Source: Camarhynchus parvulus (taxonomy: Eukaryota > Chordata > Aves > Passeriformes > Thraupidae). Taken from it: a stretch of 64,000 bases of DNA. The stretch lies in the NCBI RefSeq assembly GCF_901933205.1, contig NC_044572.1, forward strand, positions 93,338,965-93,402,964. Direction: 5' to 3'. The notes beneath the pieces are model-generated. The model was not told the DNA's origin and ran no database searches. It saw nothing but the letters and a program-made list of their open reading frames with translations. The first letter of the stretch is position 1; each line of letters begins with the position of its first letter. Below, one piece after another: positions 24,191 to 36,420 of the stretch. Made by a program: the position numbers and the translations under genes.

Positions 24191-27100
24191 CAGTGGCATG
24201 GTTGCAAAAAATACTACTCTGCTTGAAAACTGGATTTATTTCTTTTTTTCGCGTGGGAAGTGGCTCAATCAGGCCAGCTCTGAGTAATGCTGCTCGGATT
24301 GGGCAGATGTTGATAATTTGCCTCTTGCATCTGCTGGTTAAATGCCGCTGTATCTATGCCACAGAGTGCAGAACTGAAAGTTGAGAGGCACTTGCAAACT
24401 CTGGTTATAGAGATCAATAAAGAGCAGAGATTGTTACTACTCTCCACCATCTCAACTCCTAAGCCCTCCTTTTACAACATACTATTTGACTTTTCAGTTT
24501 TATGAACTGCATTGAGCTGAATGAAGAGTTCAAAGCAAATGGGCTAATATACCTCTTTCTGCTCACAGTCACTCTATGGATGGACTGTGGTTTCTTCCCC
24601 TTTACCAATTATGTGAGTTTATTTGACAGAGTGTTTTTCATAAAACAGTTAATCAGGACTATTCAAAAGTATATGCCAAATTACTTAGATAATACTGGCC
24701 ACATGAGAAACATGTTCTTTTCCTCTCTCAACTGATTGGAGATACTCAGACACATATCCACAGCAAATATTTATATCTATGCTATTAACATTTTACTTCA
24801 GCCTATTAGAATTTTGGTGCTCTACTGTATTTGTAGCTCTAATAATTTAAAAAAGCTCTTTAAAAATGGTTTCAAAACATATATCTCTATAATAAATAAC
24901 ACAGATAGATTGCCATCAATTTGGGCACTCAAAAATTATTGCAAAGCATGAGGGTTTCTACCTTCCCTTCAAATGATTTCTAATGTGGTAGTATAATCCT
25001 TCCTTCTCCATTTATTATCCTATTTATAATCTTCTACTAACCTTTATGTTACCATTTGTTCCTAGTGCTTACTCAAATAGGGAACCTGAACTTAAATCCT
25101 TCCCTGGGGTCTGGCGAAGATTTAGGTGGCACTGACTGCTGCTCTGCCCTTCCTTGCATGGCAGACCAAAAAGTATGTGGATTTATTCTTGCCCACAAAG
25201 ATTCCTTCCCATTCAAAGATATTCAAAGTGCCACAGGCACATAAAAGGTATTCCTTTGGCTGTATGGGCCCATAAACACTTCACAGAGAGCAGAACCTTG
25301 TTTTCTCAATGGGCCTATGTGGATAAAATTGAATACTATGGAGGGAAGTAAAATCAGGTTATAAAAACTTACCCACCCATCACTTCATGTACTGTACATG
25401 CCACAGCCAAATCCTGTCTTGCACTGCTCTGCCTCCAGAATAGCTCCATTAAGGCCATCAAATTTTGGACTTACCCCATGTCATTAGGAGGCAGAATTTG
25501 ATTGCATGCAGTTACTTCATATCATCTCTAAGCAGAGGTAAGCTTACCATGAACTTTCCAATCCCAGCTACAAAAGACCTACTTACCTTACACATGCTCT
25601 CTCAGACATGGAAACCCAAATGTCACCAGGCAGATGCTTCCCTTTGCCCAGTTAATCTGCAAGTACTGACACACATTTCCTGGTCGTTCAGCCCCTATCC
25701 CCCCACCCCTTTCATTTCTGCTCTGTGCTTTTGGATCTCAGTCTGTGAACTATTTCAGCTCTAAGCCAGAACAGACTGCACAAAACTGCTCCCACAGATG
25801 ATGACATGATATGAGATACAAGATGTGATGACACCAATCTGTATGGGTATATATGGCCTTTATGACTAGTGCAATGAAAACATGGAAAAATCTTGCCTGA
25901 GAGGAAAGCTTTTCCAAGACAGAGAGCTTCAATTAAACTTTCCACTGTGACCAAACCTCAGACCATGATCATGACACTGCTTCTACAATCTGAGCTGTCC
26001 TGTGTCACATCCAGCAACAAATTAAGACCAGTACTAGTGGAGGGGTGGGAGAGAGGAAGATGCTTTCTTCTCCACCTGCTGCAAGCCTTGCATCCCCTGC
26101 ACCACATTCCAGATTGTCCTTAGCTCTCCCCTTCTTGCCTCTCACTACCAGCTCCCATCCCAAGATGTCTTGTTGCCAAGGAGAATGAAACAGCCAAGCT
26201 CCCGACACACCTGTGGACTGCAGCAGTGAATCCAGGCTCAGCTGCAAGCTGGAATATAGCCACTGTCAGAAGCATTCTCTTTATTACCAGAATAAATGGA
26301 GCAGGCCTGAAGCACTGCCCTTGCCCAGCCAAAGCCACAACCAGCATACCTTGCTCCTAACAGGTGGAGAATTTGGCAGCTCAGCACACCTGCAGCACCA
26401 AAAGTCAGTGCTGAAAGCAGACAAGTTCCATCACTCTCCCAGAGACATGGGGAGTAGGGCACGGAAAGGGAGAAGTTTTGCTTGGGGGGAAGGGAAGAAA
26501 GGGACTAAGGAGTACATGCACCCACATGTGAAGCTCTGACAAACAGTCGTGTGATTTATCATCATACTCCCACTTGTAACTCTAACCTAACAGTGTGTCA
26601 TCTTTACTTTTCATGTTATTTATTTACAAGTGCATTTTCAGTATCAACCCTTTCATTCATTAATCCTAATGTGGCCTTTTTCAATGTCTACTTACCATTT
26701 TAAATACTTACTATAATTTACAGGGCTTTCTTGAACACATCCAAGGTATATTATATGGGGCTAGCTTAATGGAAAGTCTTGTACACCAAAGCAGGAAAAA
26801 AGCACATTTAATTTATGATGGCTTTGAATTTTGCTCATAATTTACTTCTGGAGAACTATTCATATAAAGCCACACCAATGAGAATTTTCAGTGGCGATGT
26901 AGAAGGGAAAAAAACAATAAATGCTGATCTTATTATTCATTTTTATTTTGAAAGCTTTCCCATGTTGCATTCTGGGATTATGTAAACTACTACTTATAAC
27001 TTGGCAAAGAAATTTTTGCGTCTCATTATGAAAGAAATGCAGTGTAATGACATGTGGGCCATATCAAGACCTTGTTTCTGGTGTGGTCCTAAAAGCAGTA

Positions 27101-30100
27101 TCTAAAACATTTTGATATTAAGAGTCATAAGTTGTGTTCATCCTTCACCACACCAATGTTCAACAGGAGCTAAACAGTTTCAGTACAAATTCATGCCTAA
27201 AATTTGCAGCAGTCCTACACAAAGAAAAGGCTCTTTCATCTCACTCTTTCCTTCTGCTGATTCACTAGCAAAAAGGGGGCATCGTCAGTTTCTGCTCCAC
27301 AATATCAATTCCAGTGCAACCCCATGAAACAGTAAAACAGATGGGGCTGATGATGTAATGGACAAAATAAGAAATATTGCATGTGTATGATTTTATTTAA
27401 TAAGATTTTTTGAAAATGATCCCATTATGGGCAGATGTCCTGTCCCATAGAGAAGCGGGACCCTGAGAAACCTTTCCTACACAAGCATCGCAGTGAAGTG
27501 GATTGAAGATGGGAAAAAAATGGTCACTGAACACAGGCATAAAGTTGAGCAGCAGCTTGGGTGATGCTGTTGGAGCACCTCAGGGGTTCACCTGCCTGAA
27601 GCAGTCATGGTACTCCAGCCCACAGCTCAGCTCACAGCCCAGAGTGCACTGGCTCTAGTTTGCACTGGCAGAGAGCTGGCGTGCCTCAGACTACAGAAAA
27701 CGTGGATGGGGATGAAATGCACAGCCATAATTCTCGTGCTTGGCAGAGGAAGTGCGCTGGGTGCAGGCAGAGGATGCAGCCAGGTTGCTGTCAGTGGTTG
27801 AAGCAGCTCACTTGCCTGCATCTGTCTGTCATGTAGCGGGCAAGAGCTCCCTGCTTCCTCTTGCACTTTGTTTGATCCCCAGCATCTTCTGCTCCCTCAC
27901 CCTCTCCATCTACCCTTTCCCCACCCCCCTGGCAGGATATTCATGATGTGAGAGGACAGACTGTAGAGAGACCAGAAGAAGGCAGGTATGCTCTGCTGTG
28001 AGCATTTCTTGGGCTTCTGCCACTGTGCTTCTGATCCTGAAGCCTGACAAGCAGAGAAATCTGGCCAGCATGATCCCGTAGTCTAATATTTTCCATGAAG
28101 AGGTGGAGCAATGGCTGGTGAAATATTTTCATAAGTCACCAAAAAAAAGCAAAGCCTCTTCCATTCCTCCATCTCTAGCTGCACAAAGACCCTCTGTTTC
28201 TTGTGTGCACAGACCTTTTAATATTTTGCCTTTGAGAAAGACAATTTCTGGTCACTGTTTGCAGGGGACATGGGAAATTGCTTTTGGAAAGGCATACTGG
28301 AGGGCCCAGCCAGGACACAGCTCCTTCAGGAAAATGTGGTCCTGCAGACCTTCCTCAGCACCATTGTAAACCTGCTGCACTAGCAAAGGGACCCTAGAAA
28401 AGCTACACTCCATGGATCACTTTTATGGCAGTACCTTGAATTCAAATAATAAAATTTTGGAAATATTAATATCATTAGTAGAAAAGAAACAGTAAAATAA
28501 ATACCCTCTTCTAATTTTGTCAGAAGGCTGTTCTCCTCACTGGGAAAATATCTGGCTTGAACAGAATGTGTGATATCAGGGCTAAACAAGTTAATTTGAT
28601 TTTAAACTTTCCCATGAGTCTTAGCATTTTCCCTTTCACTGAATATTATGACACAGGGCCACTGCAGTTTGTAAGGGATTCTAAAGATCGAATGTGAAAG
28701 ATCCTGCAAAGCAAAAAAGATTACTATTTGTTGTTAATTTAAATAATAGCATGGATGCACAGAGTGTCTCACCTCAATCTTCTTTTTTTTAATGATCGCT
28801 GGTTTGCAGTCATAGCTTTGTGCCTGCAATTAATTGCGCTTGCTATAGAAACTCTGGGTTGCACTTAATTGTGACTTTAGCTGATAGCAGTTTGACATCT
28901 GGCTCCTTGGTTATTCTTGCAGATATGAAGGCTCTTTTAAATACATGCTCATTTGTCATTAAGTTAGTCCAAACAATTTCAGGAACTCAGAATGGATGCA
29001 TTAAAGAATTTGGAAGATAAATACTGCTCCAGTATTGACACTTTACCAAGAGCAGTCTCTGAACGCTCATTTATGGCTTTGCCACAAGCCATGAGCAACA
29101 TATAGCCTACACTGTGTTGCTTCAGAAGCAGACTAGGAATTGCTGGGATCTCCACTACAATCAAGGGTGTGATTTTCAGGTGTAGAGGAAAAGCCAATTT
29201 GCATCTAATTACAGTGAGCACATAGCAGAGTGTGGGATAAGAGCTTGTACCTCGCCTCTGTTGTTCACACCCAAGCGCAGGCTGCCTCAGCATCAATGTT
29301 TCTGCAGTTCTGCAATTAGATAAGTAAAGGTCAGCTTTGGGAATCTCTAACCATCCTGCTTTCACAACACTTATTGTAGTCTAGGCACAAAATTCCTGTC
29401 TGGTCTTTGCTTCTTTCTGCAGTGAAGAAACAAAGTGGATCAGCCATGTAACGTCTGAAGTATCTTTCCCTGGAGTGTCTGGTCCATTACAGCACACTGG
29501 GCAGCTGGGAGGAGGGTGGAGTCCAGCTTCTCACCTGAACCTAATCACTGCTCACCCAGTTGTACATGGAAACAAGTGACTTTCTGGACATAGCTGCTTT
29601 GCAGTACAAGTATGGGAAGGTGACCATGGCCTCCCTGCAGATCTGGAGGAATGTAAGGTTGAACCTGGGAATGCTTTGAGGTCCTCTGGCAGGAAATAAT
29701 TGTGTTCTTTGTGTGAACTTCAAGCAAGACATTTTTTCTCCAAAAACAATCAGTCTTCCCTATCTTCTCTTTAACTTTACTCCTTACCCAGGTGTACCTT
29801 AGAAAAATGAAGTTGTGGTTTCACATACAGAACTGAAACAAAAATGCAAAAGATGGCCAAGATTAGATGATTTTGCCTCTTTGTGTGTCTGTTTTAAAGA
29901 AGTCCTGGTAGAGTCTTTGTCATTTTAAAACCTATTCTGGAGCATTTGTGATGGCTTAGAAGGAATTCAGCAGAATTCAACATTATTAATGTGTTACAGG
30001 TTGAGTTAGGTCCAATCAGAGCTGACTGAGAATTAACACAAAGAAAAAGGCCTGAAATTGAGAAACAGGTTCTTGGTAACCTATTCAAGGATGAGAAGTC

Positions 30101-33100
30101 TTGGAAAAGTCAAAAATAAATATGGAGAGGATATCAAGGTAGAGCACAAGCAGTATCAAGGTGGAAAACAAGTGGTGAAAAATGTTCCCTGGGATTTTCA
30201 GGATGCAGTCAAGAAAGGTACAGTGGTAGAGAGACACAGAACACAGTATGTAAAGACAGGAAAGAGAGTGCTGTTTAACACAGGGAAAACAGAAGAGCAG
30301 GTGAGAGCCTCTACTCATTAGTGATGAGGGAAAATAAATCCCCAATGTGCAGAAGGGACTGTTGCACACCCTGAAGAACAGGATGGGTAAATGCTGAGGG
30401 AGGTGTGGGGCATGGGCTGTTGTGGAAAACCAGACATTGCACTCGAAGGATGATCAAGCCAGAGCCCTGAACCAGGAAAAGGGTTTGGGAACATGTGGGG
30501 TGCCATGGGAGGAGCCTCTGCTGTGCCAAGGGCACTGGAGCTGATTACATGTGATCAAACACATTTCTGTGATAATTGAAGCAAAATCTGGCAATGCTGC
30601 ACTGGAAATACAACAGAAGAAACATTAGTCTCCTGCTGCAGCACCGGTGAGACTGAAGGGAGCTGACTAAAAAAAACTACAGAGAAAGAAAATTTTTTTT
30701 TTGAGGGAAAGTGTGCATGAGGGATTAATATATCTGAGCATTTGTTTCCCTTAAGTTTGGTATAATCCTCTCTATGTTGATTCAGTGAACAACAACAAAA
30801 AATAAAGTTAAAATAAGGTTGAGTACAGCCATTCAGCTGTCAATCTAAAATCTTATTAGACATGTTTGTCCTCAAATTCAAGTATAACATTTTTTTGATT
30901 GATAGAAAATGACAGGTAGTAAAGTTATGCAATTATGCATGGAGGTGACATTTTTTTCTCCAATAACACTTTAGGAATGTAAGAATTTTGTCATCCTCAC
31001 TACCTGCCTTGTTGAGAAGATGTGATTTACACTCTTATCTTGGGGGAAGGGAAGAAGAATCGTTGCTACCTCGGTGAATGATCTGTGCATATTTTAAATT
31101 GGAATATACATCCTTTTTATAGTGCTATAGTACTGTATGCAGACATCTTTTCTGAGGAGAGTTTCTTTGGGACTGGATGCATTTTTGAGCAGCAGTGGCA
31201 GGAAGCACTCGCAAGCTGGAGCCTGACACTGACACTTCAGCAAGAAGAAGACCTGCCACAGTACCCATGTACTGCATGCTGCTCAGAGTCCAAACACAGG
31301 CTAAACTTTTGGCTGATCCTTTTCCATCTCAGGGTGTAACCACTGACTGAAACTGTCTGCACGTACATTGTTTTCTTCCATCTTCTGCTGCCTGGCACCT
31401 GACACCTGCAAATTGGATGCATCACAAGGACCGCTATGCATCCATTACAAAGTCCACGATATTCAGCACTTGTAAATGAACAATAATTAAAATTAACAAA
31501 GCAGGCCTAAGAGTCTAATGCAAAATGTCAATTCTCCCCCTGAGTGAAACTGTGATCTACATACATTAGGAAAGAATGGGTAAGGCAGAGTAAACCTTTT
31601 AAAGAAGACTGAGATACAGAAGGGACAGCAACAACAACAAAAAAGGACTTTTATACCATTCCTAGCACCTAATTTAGAAAGCTCTCAGTCAGTGGTAATG
31701 CTGACTGCTGCTCTGTATCCAAAGCAAGGCATCTCCTCATGACCTGTTTCAGCTGCCCACAGTGACACAGGACCAAAGAGTGGGCAGGATAAGCTTGCCC
31801 AGAGCATAGGGAGCATCTGAGCTGGACTGGTCTGTGCCTTTCTGGAGATGCACCAAGAAAGAGACACCCTGTAGCCTTCCCTCCTAGATGGAGCAGTCAT
31901 TAAGGCACACTAATGTTAAGGCAGCATTTCAACATATATCTGGTAATATATAAGAATTAGGCCAATATGAAACCAAAGGAAATATTTGAGACAATCTGTA
32001 CTAGGAAATATCCCCATCTTTGATTGTAATGTGTATCTTTGACTCAAAAAAGATGTGGCTGCACAGCTACCAGTATAGGTGATAAAAATACATGTTAACT
32101 CCAAGCACATGGTTCTCACTAGAAACCTAAGATTACACTTCTCTTCACAGTCCAGTTTTCTGAGATTAATTTCAGTTTAAACTAACATGACAACCATCAG
32201 CCTTTTAACCTAAGTAGGTGCTTAGATTATGTAAATTACAGAAACACTTCAGCACCTCACAACCAGTTAGAATGGGACACATAACGGAAGAAATTATTAG
32301 ATCCCAAATCAATGGAAACATTCTTATTTCTCCCAGAGAAACTGTAGAGTTTCACTAAGAACGAGATTTCTTCAGCCCATAAATACTTTCAGTTCTGAAT
32401 TCATATGCTTGTTTGAGCTCCTGGAGCATCTTAGAAGAAAATAAACAAGCATTTTCTCAAGACTCTAATTTGAGAAAGGTTATTTATTTCAGTGCCTTCA
32501 TTAAGCATAGGTCCAGCTTTCTGATTTGTCCTTTCATACCTTGCCATCTTTTGATTCTGTCTTTATCATCATAGCCAAGCGCTGACAGCAGATGTACACA
32601 ACAGCAGCAAACTGCCTTTTATTTTTATAGAGAAATAAACAACAGGTGTGATCAGCTAATGCAGCTTCTCACCCATTCGGTCACCCCTGGGAATTCCCTT
32701 ACTGGCTGATCTACTCATTAGCTGAGGTTAAGGTAACACTGCCAGACGAGTGTTTTGGGGAGTGGAAACCACATGGGGCTGGCTCCCTGGCAATGGTGCT
32801 CTCCCACCTCTCTACTGAGATAGGAGGCATTAAAGGTGCAGAGACTCACTAGATCACACTGCGAGATGCTCCCCTGCAGATGGAGAAGTATTTTATTCTG
32901 TTCTACGTGACAACTCCAGAAGTGAGAACATTCTCCTTGTCTTCTGAAGCCCATTCTGAAATCAAAAAGGGGGAAATATGCAACAATGTAATCCCCCAGA
33001 GCTAAGAAATGTTTCTCGATATCCTAAGTTCTCTTTTGATCTTCATCCCTTCAAAACCTCTGGGGCTATCCTAAATCACCCTGTTCCCTGCTTGGTGTTT

Positions 33101-33150
33101 ATGTCTTTCTGTTCCTTATGCACCATTAAAATGCACTCCTAATCAAAATA
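24191..33150. other. Non-coding DNA, no recognised gene
   Basis: No confident gene or RNA is seen. Two sub-blocks (about 26560-27090 and 28690-29340) are repeat-free, AT-rich and rich in homeodomain-like cores, including a CAATTAATTG palindrome at 28827-28836, and could be regulatory. A pyrimidine-rich, exon-like interval at 27936-27985 is listed separately. Remaining frames are short and unrecognised. Confidence 0.45.
27936..27985 (+). other. Exon-like interval (speculative)
   Basis: A long pyrimidine-rich stretch from about 27868 leads into CCCCCCTGGCAG ending at 27935, a good 3' splice site. Fifty bases later GGCAG|GTATGC at 27985/27986 is a plausible donor. One of the three frames is open across the interval (DIHDVRGQTVERPEEG) and the other two have stops. 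It lies about 11.7 kb downstream of the CpG-island donor on the same strand. I recognise no protein, and such pairs arise by chance. Confidence 0.18.
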
Positions 33151-33199
33151 TAATTCACCTAATCTTCTTTATAAATGAATCCCCTGAGACTCTTAATCA

Positions 33200-34550
33200 T
33201 TTGGATTACTCTTCTCTGGACTGTCTCCAATTTCTTGACAGCATTCTGATATTGACATGTCCCAAACTGGATGCAGCTCTTTTGATGCAGCCTCAACAGT
33301 GCTGTAGAAAAGGAAATCGTTGCTGAAACTTGTCAGAGGGACTCTTGGGAAAACCAAATGCCATTGGCTTCATCTCTCGTTTCCATAAGAAAGAATAATG
33401 ATTTAACATCTTCAGAGTGAAGTGTTTTCATTTTTACTTTTGAAATAACTTCCCTGAATAATAATTCTTATGTTTTAGACACATTCTGCATCCTGGCTGT
33501 ATCCAGTAGCCACTGATCTGAACAGTTGTACTGAGTTTTACTGTTTTATTTTGACTCACCTACATACACAGGCTGTCATTTACAAGATTTCTTGTTATTT
33601 TTTTATTTCCTGTTATCACTTAGCGTCTTTGCTTTAGTGCATACCATGTAGAAACCCATTGTGCTACTCACCACTTTGTCCTTCTTCACCCTTTGCCAGA
33701 TCACCCTCAAAAATCCTAAATAAAACTAGACCTAGCTCATACCCCTGTATAGCATCACTGCAGGTAGTCCTCAGTACCTGAACACCTCAAATTATTATTT
33801 TCCTTATTTTATGGATCTTCAGTTCACTCTTGGTTTATGGCAATGCTGACATTCACATCAAAGTTAATTCACACTTCAAGTAGGATTTCGGGAAGGTCCA
33901 AATGCACTATGTTATTTTTCGTTGTTGCCACATTTGTAACTTAATCTGAAAAATCAAGGTTTGTCTGTCATGATTCATTCTGTAGAAAACCTTGCTGGTA
34001 ATTGTGCTTATGGTTTGATTTCTGACTTAATATACATGCCATTGCCTTACTAGGGATGGAAATTGGACCACTGAATGCTTAGTGCTTATATCTTTTTGTC
34101 TTTTTTTTTAACTTTTTACCTTTCAGAATTTCAGTATTTCCTTTTTTCTCCCAGCTCTCTGGTGCCTTCCCATCTCACTCTGTAACTTTCTGTAAGTAAT
34201 TGCTAGTGTTTCTGTAAGTTCATTAGCTAATCCCCTTAACACTCTAAAATGCATGCACACCTGCTGATCTGTATATATATTCAGATGTTTTAAGTATTCT
34301 CTTACCTGCTTTTCATCAATAGCTTTGACAAAGTCGTTATTGCTACTTAATTATCCATTTCTCCTGCCCTTATTTTTCTTGTTTAACAGATTTTTATAAA
34401 GCATTTCAGTAGTTTACCGATTTTAGAGCCATCATTGATTTAATCTTCCTCCTCATTTATTAATGGGTCTACTTTTTCTCAATATTTTTTGTTCTCTTAA
34501 TATATTTCATATGCTTTTCTGCTTCTCTTGAAACCCTTTGGCTGTTGCTG
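33200..34550 (-). mobile_element. Ancient CR1/L3-type LINE remnant (ORF2 3' part and 3' region)
   Basis: Read on the minus strand, this segment follows the 3' half of an amniote CR1/L3-like LINE in collinear order over more than 1.2 kb, at low identity. On the plus strand the landmarks are: TCTCTGGACTGTCTCCAAT at 33214 and CCCAAACTGGATGCAG at 33261; AATAAAACTAGACCTAG near 33719 with TAGCATCACTGCAGG near 33749; the TCTGTAGAAAACCTTGCTGG segment near 33980; ATTGCTAGTG...CCCCTTAACACTC near 34199-34243; ATGCATGCACACCTGCTGATCTG near 34250; and TTTATTAATGGGTCTAC near 34456. These match the family's reverse-transcriptase C-terminal coding part and the sequence beyond it. No open frame survives, so it is an inactive fossil. 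The match is from memory of family consensus, so subfamily and exact ends are uncertain. Confidence 0.7.
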
Positions 34551-34775
34551 ACCCATTCTTCTTCCTGATGTCCTAACAAGCCTAAGTCAGAGAAGTTTTC
34601 TTCTTGGTACTGTTTTTTGATACAAGACTAGGGAAAGGTGATATTTATTTATTTATTCACTTACGTACTTCTCTGCTGCTGGTAAAGAGCTGTGGATTTG
34701 TGGTTGGAGTTTTTTGTGTGTTTTTTTTTTCTTTATTTGCCCCTCCATTTGTTACTATACTTACAAGTTACTGCT
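34551..34775. other. Spacer between two LINE remnants
   Basis: This is T-rich sequence with an (ATTT)n run at about 34642-34657 and a run of ten or more T near 34721-34730. The left part could still belong to the old LINE to the left, whose 5' limit I cannot fix. Nothing else is visible. Confidence 0.5.
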
Positions 34776-34847
34776 GTTATAGGTTGGACTCAATAATCTC
34801 AAAGGTCTTTTCCAACCTAGTTAATTCTGTGATTCCGTGATTCTGCG
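34776..34847 (+). mobile_element. CR1 LINE, extreme 3' end only
   Basis: About 70 bp of CR1 3' terminus lie in sense orientation. GGTTGGACTCAATAATCTC...AAAGGTCTTTTCCAACCTA is followed by three tandem octamers: ATTCTGTG (34824-34831), ATTCCGTG (34832-34839) and ATTCTGCG (34840-34847). It is severely 5'-truncated, as is common for CR1, and is less mutated than the older element immediately to its left, so it is probably a later insertion. Confidence 0.93.
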
Positions 34848-36270
34848 TCTCTCAGACCTGTGTCCTTGGTGCCAGTGGGGTTGCCATCTGGTGAAAATTC
34901 TGATTCCTTCCTCCCCACCTTGCCCCATTTACTTATTTACTCACCTGTCTTATATTTCTGGCCTCCTAAATCATGGTCCAACATGCCTAATCTTTCAGTA
35001 TGAAACAGTAGGTGTCAACCCTCTGTTTGGGCGTTTAATCATAAAAAGACTGAAAAGAGTGTGGATGTGACGCTGATCCTGTCTTCATTTTCTTTTCCTT
35101 TTCACTGATGGTGTCAATAAGATCTGGACACTTTATCTTGTCCAATCTATGAACAGTTACTCTAACTCATAACTGGATCAAGCTTTTGGAGTTAATATTT
35201 TGCCCATTGACTGACACCTCTCTCCCCATGGCATAAGAGAAGCAATCAATCTGGACTCTCTGGGAGCTTTCAATGAATCAGACACTTAGCTGAGGAGGTG
35301 GGGAACTAGGGATCAGAAAGGAAAGGATTTTTTCATGGGAGATGGTAGTTGGAGCAGGTTGGGTACTTTTCTTTCTCTAAAAGTTGAAACTCACCTCTAA
35401 CAATGACTTGGGCAATACAGGGAGAGAGCAAAACCAGCCAGGTGCACGAACAGCGCATTGTATGTGGATATGTTCATGTAGATTGGGCACAACAAGAAGC
35501 TGTTGATGAAAGAAGTTTTGCCTGGGAGAATTCAAAGGAGACAAGTTCCAAACAGACAAAATGCATGAGTTTTTGAGGGACAAAACAGAGAGTTACATAC
35601 CAAAAATAAAAGTAGAACCAGAGCAGAAAAAGGAGGGAGAATGACATGCAGTAGTGGGTGAGAAGTTCAGGAGAAGAAGAATTTCATTCAGGAAGAAGAG
35701 AGAGAGCTGAGGATCACACAAAGCTGGTCTGTCTGACTGTGGATAACCAGGAAGCTTCTTTCCAGAGGTGATCTACAAACTAGTAAACTACACACCAGGG
35801 AATGTAAGGTGGGTTTGGAGCTGGAAATGAAAGTGAGGAATCCACTGCCTATCTTCAGCACCAAGAACATTGTCAGATCAAGTATGCTTTCATTAGGAAA
35901 GACACTCAAAGTGAGTTATCTGCCAGATACCTTCAGTAGGAAAACACAAGTGCTCAGGGATTAATGAAGCTTCTTAAGGAAGTCACCTGAACAGCAGAGC
36001 ACACAGACTGCAAAGTGAAAGAAAGGGATTGCAAGGAGAGTCTTGAGACTTAACTGCATAACCACCTCAAATTTTACTGTTAGAATGAACCTTGGACTCA
36101 AAGAAGGAAAGGGTCTGAATGGTAAAGAAATCTATTTCCTCAGGCAGGAAATACAGATATGAAGTAAAAATCTCCCCAAAAGGAAAGTTTTCTGGAAAAT
36201 TAAGCTGAATTAAACCTTTCAAAGGTGATTAAAACAAATAGCAGCCATTTCCTCAGCTGTATAAATAAAA
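34848..36270. other. Non-coding DNA
   Basis: No gene is recognised. The segment is purine-rich on the plus strand from about 35300 to 36270, which might be the badly decayed body of the old LINE suggested just downstream. No open frame or clear consensus match supports that. Confidence 0.45.
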
Positions 36271-36279
36271 AGAACACAC

Positions 36280-36420
36280 TGAATGAAGAAATTGAGCTGC
36301 TATAGAGTGAGAATATAGCAGAGACCTATAAATGGCCCAAAACTAAATTAATACCTTTGCCTCAGTTTTCAATGAAAGTGGCATAAGGACAAAGGGTAGC
36401 GAGTGGAAAAGCAGGGATTA
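36280..36420 (+). mobile_element. Possible ancient CR1/L3-type LINE trace
   Basis: The stretch around AAATTAATACCTTTGCCTCA and GTTTTCAATGAAAG (about 36342-36376) resembles the 'TTTGCCTCAGTTTTCA' coding region just upstream of the reverse transcriptase in CR1/L3-like elements, plus orientation. The similarity is short and the rest is too diverged to be sure. Confidence 0.3.
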
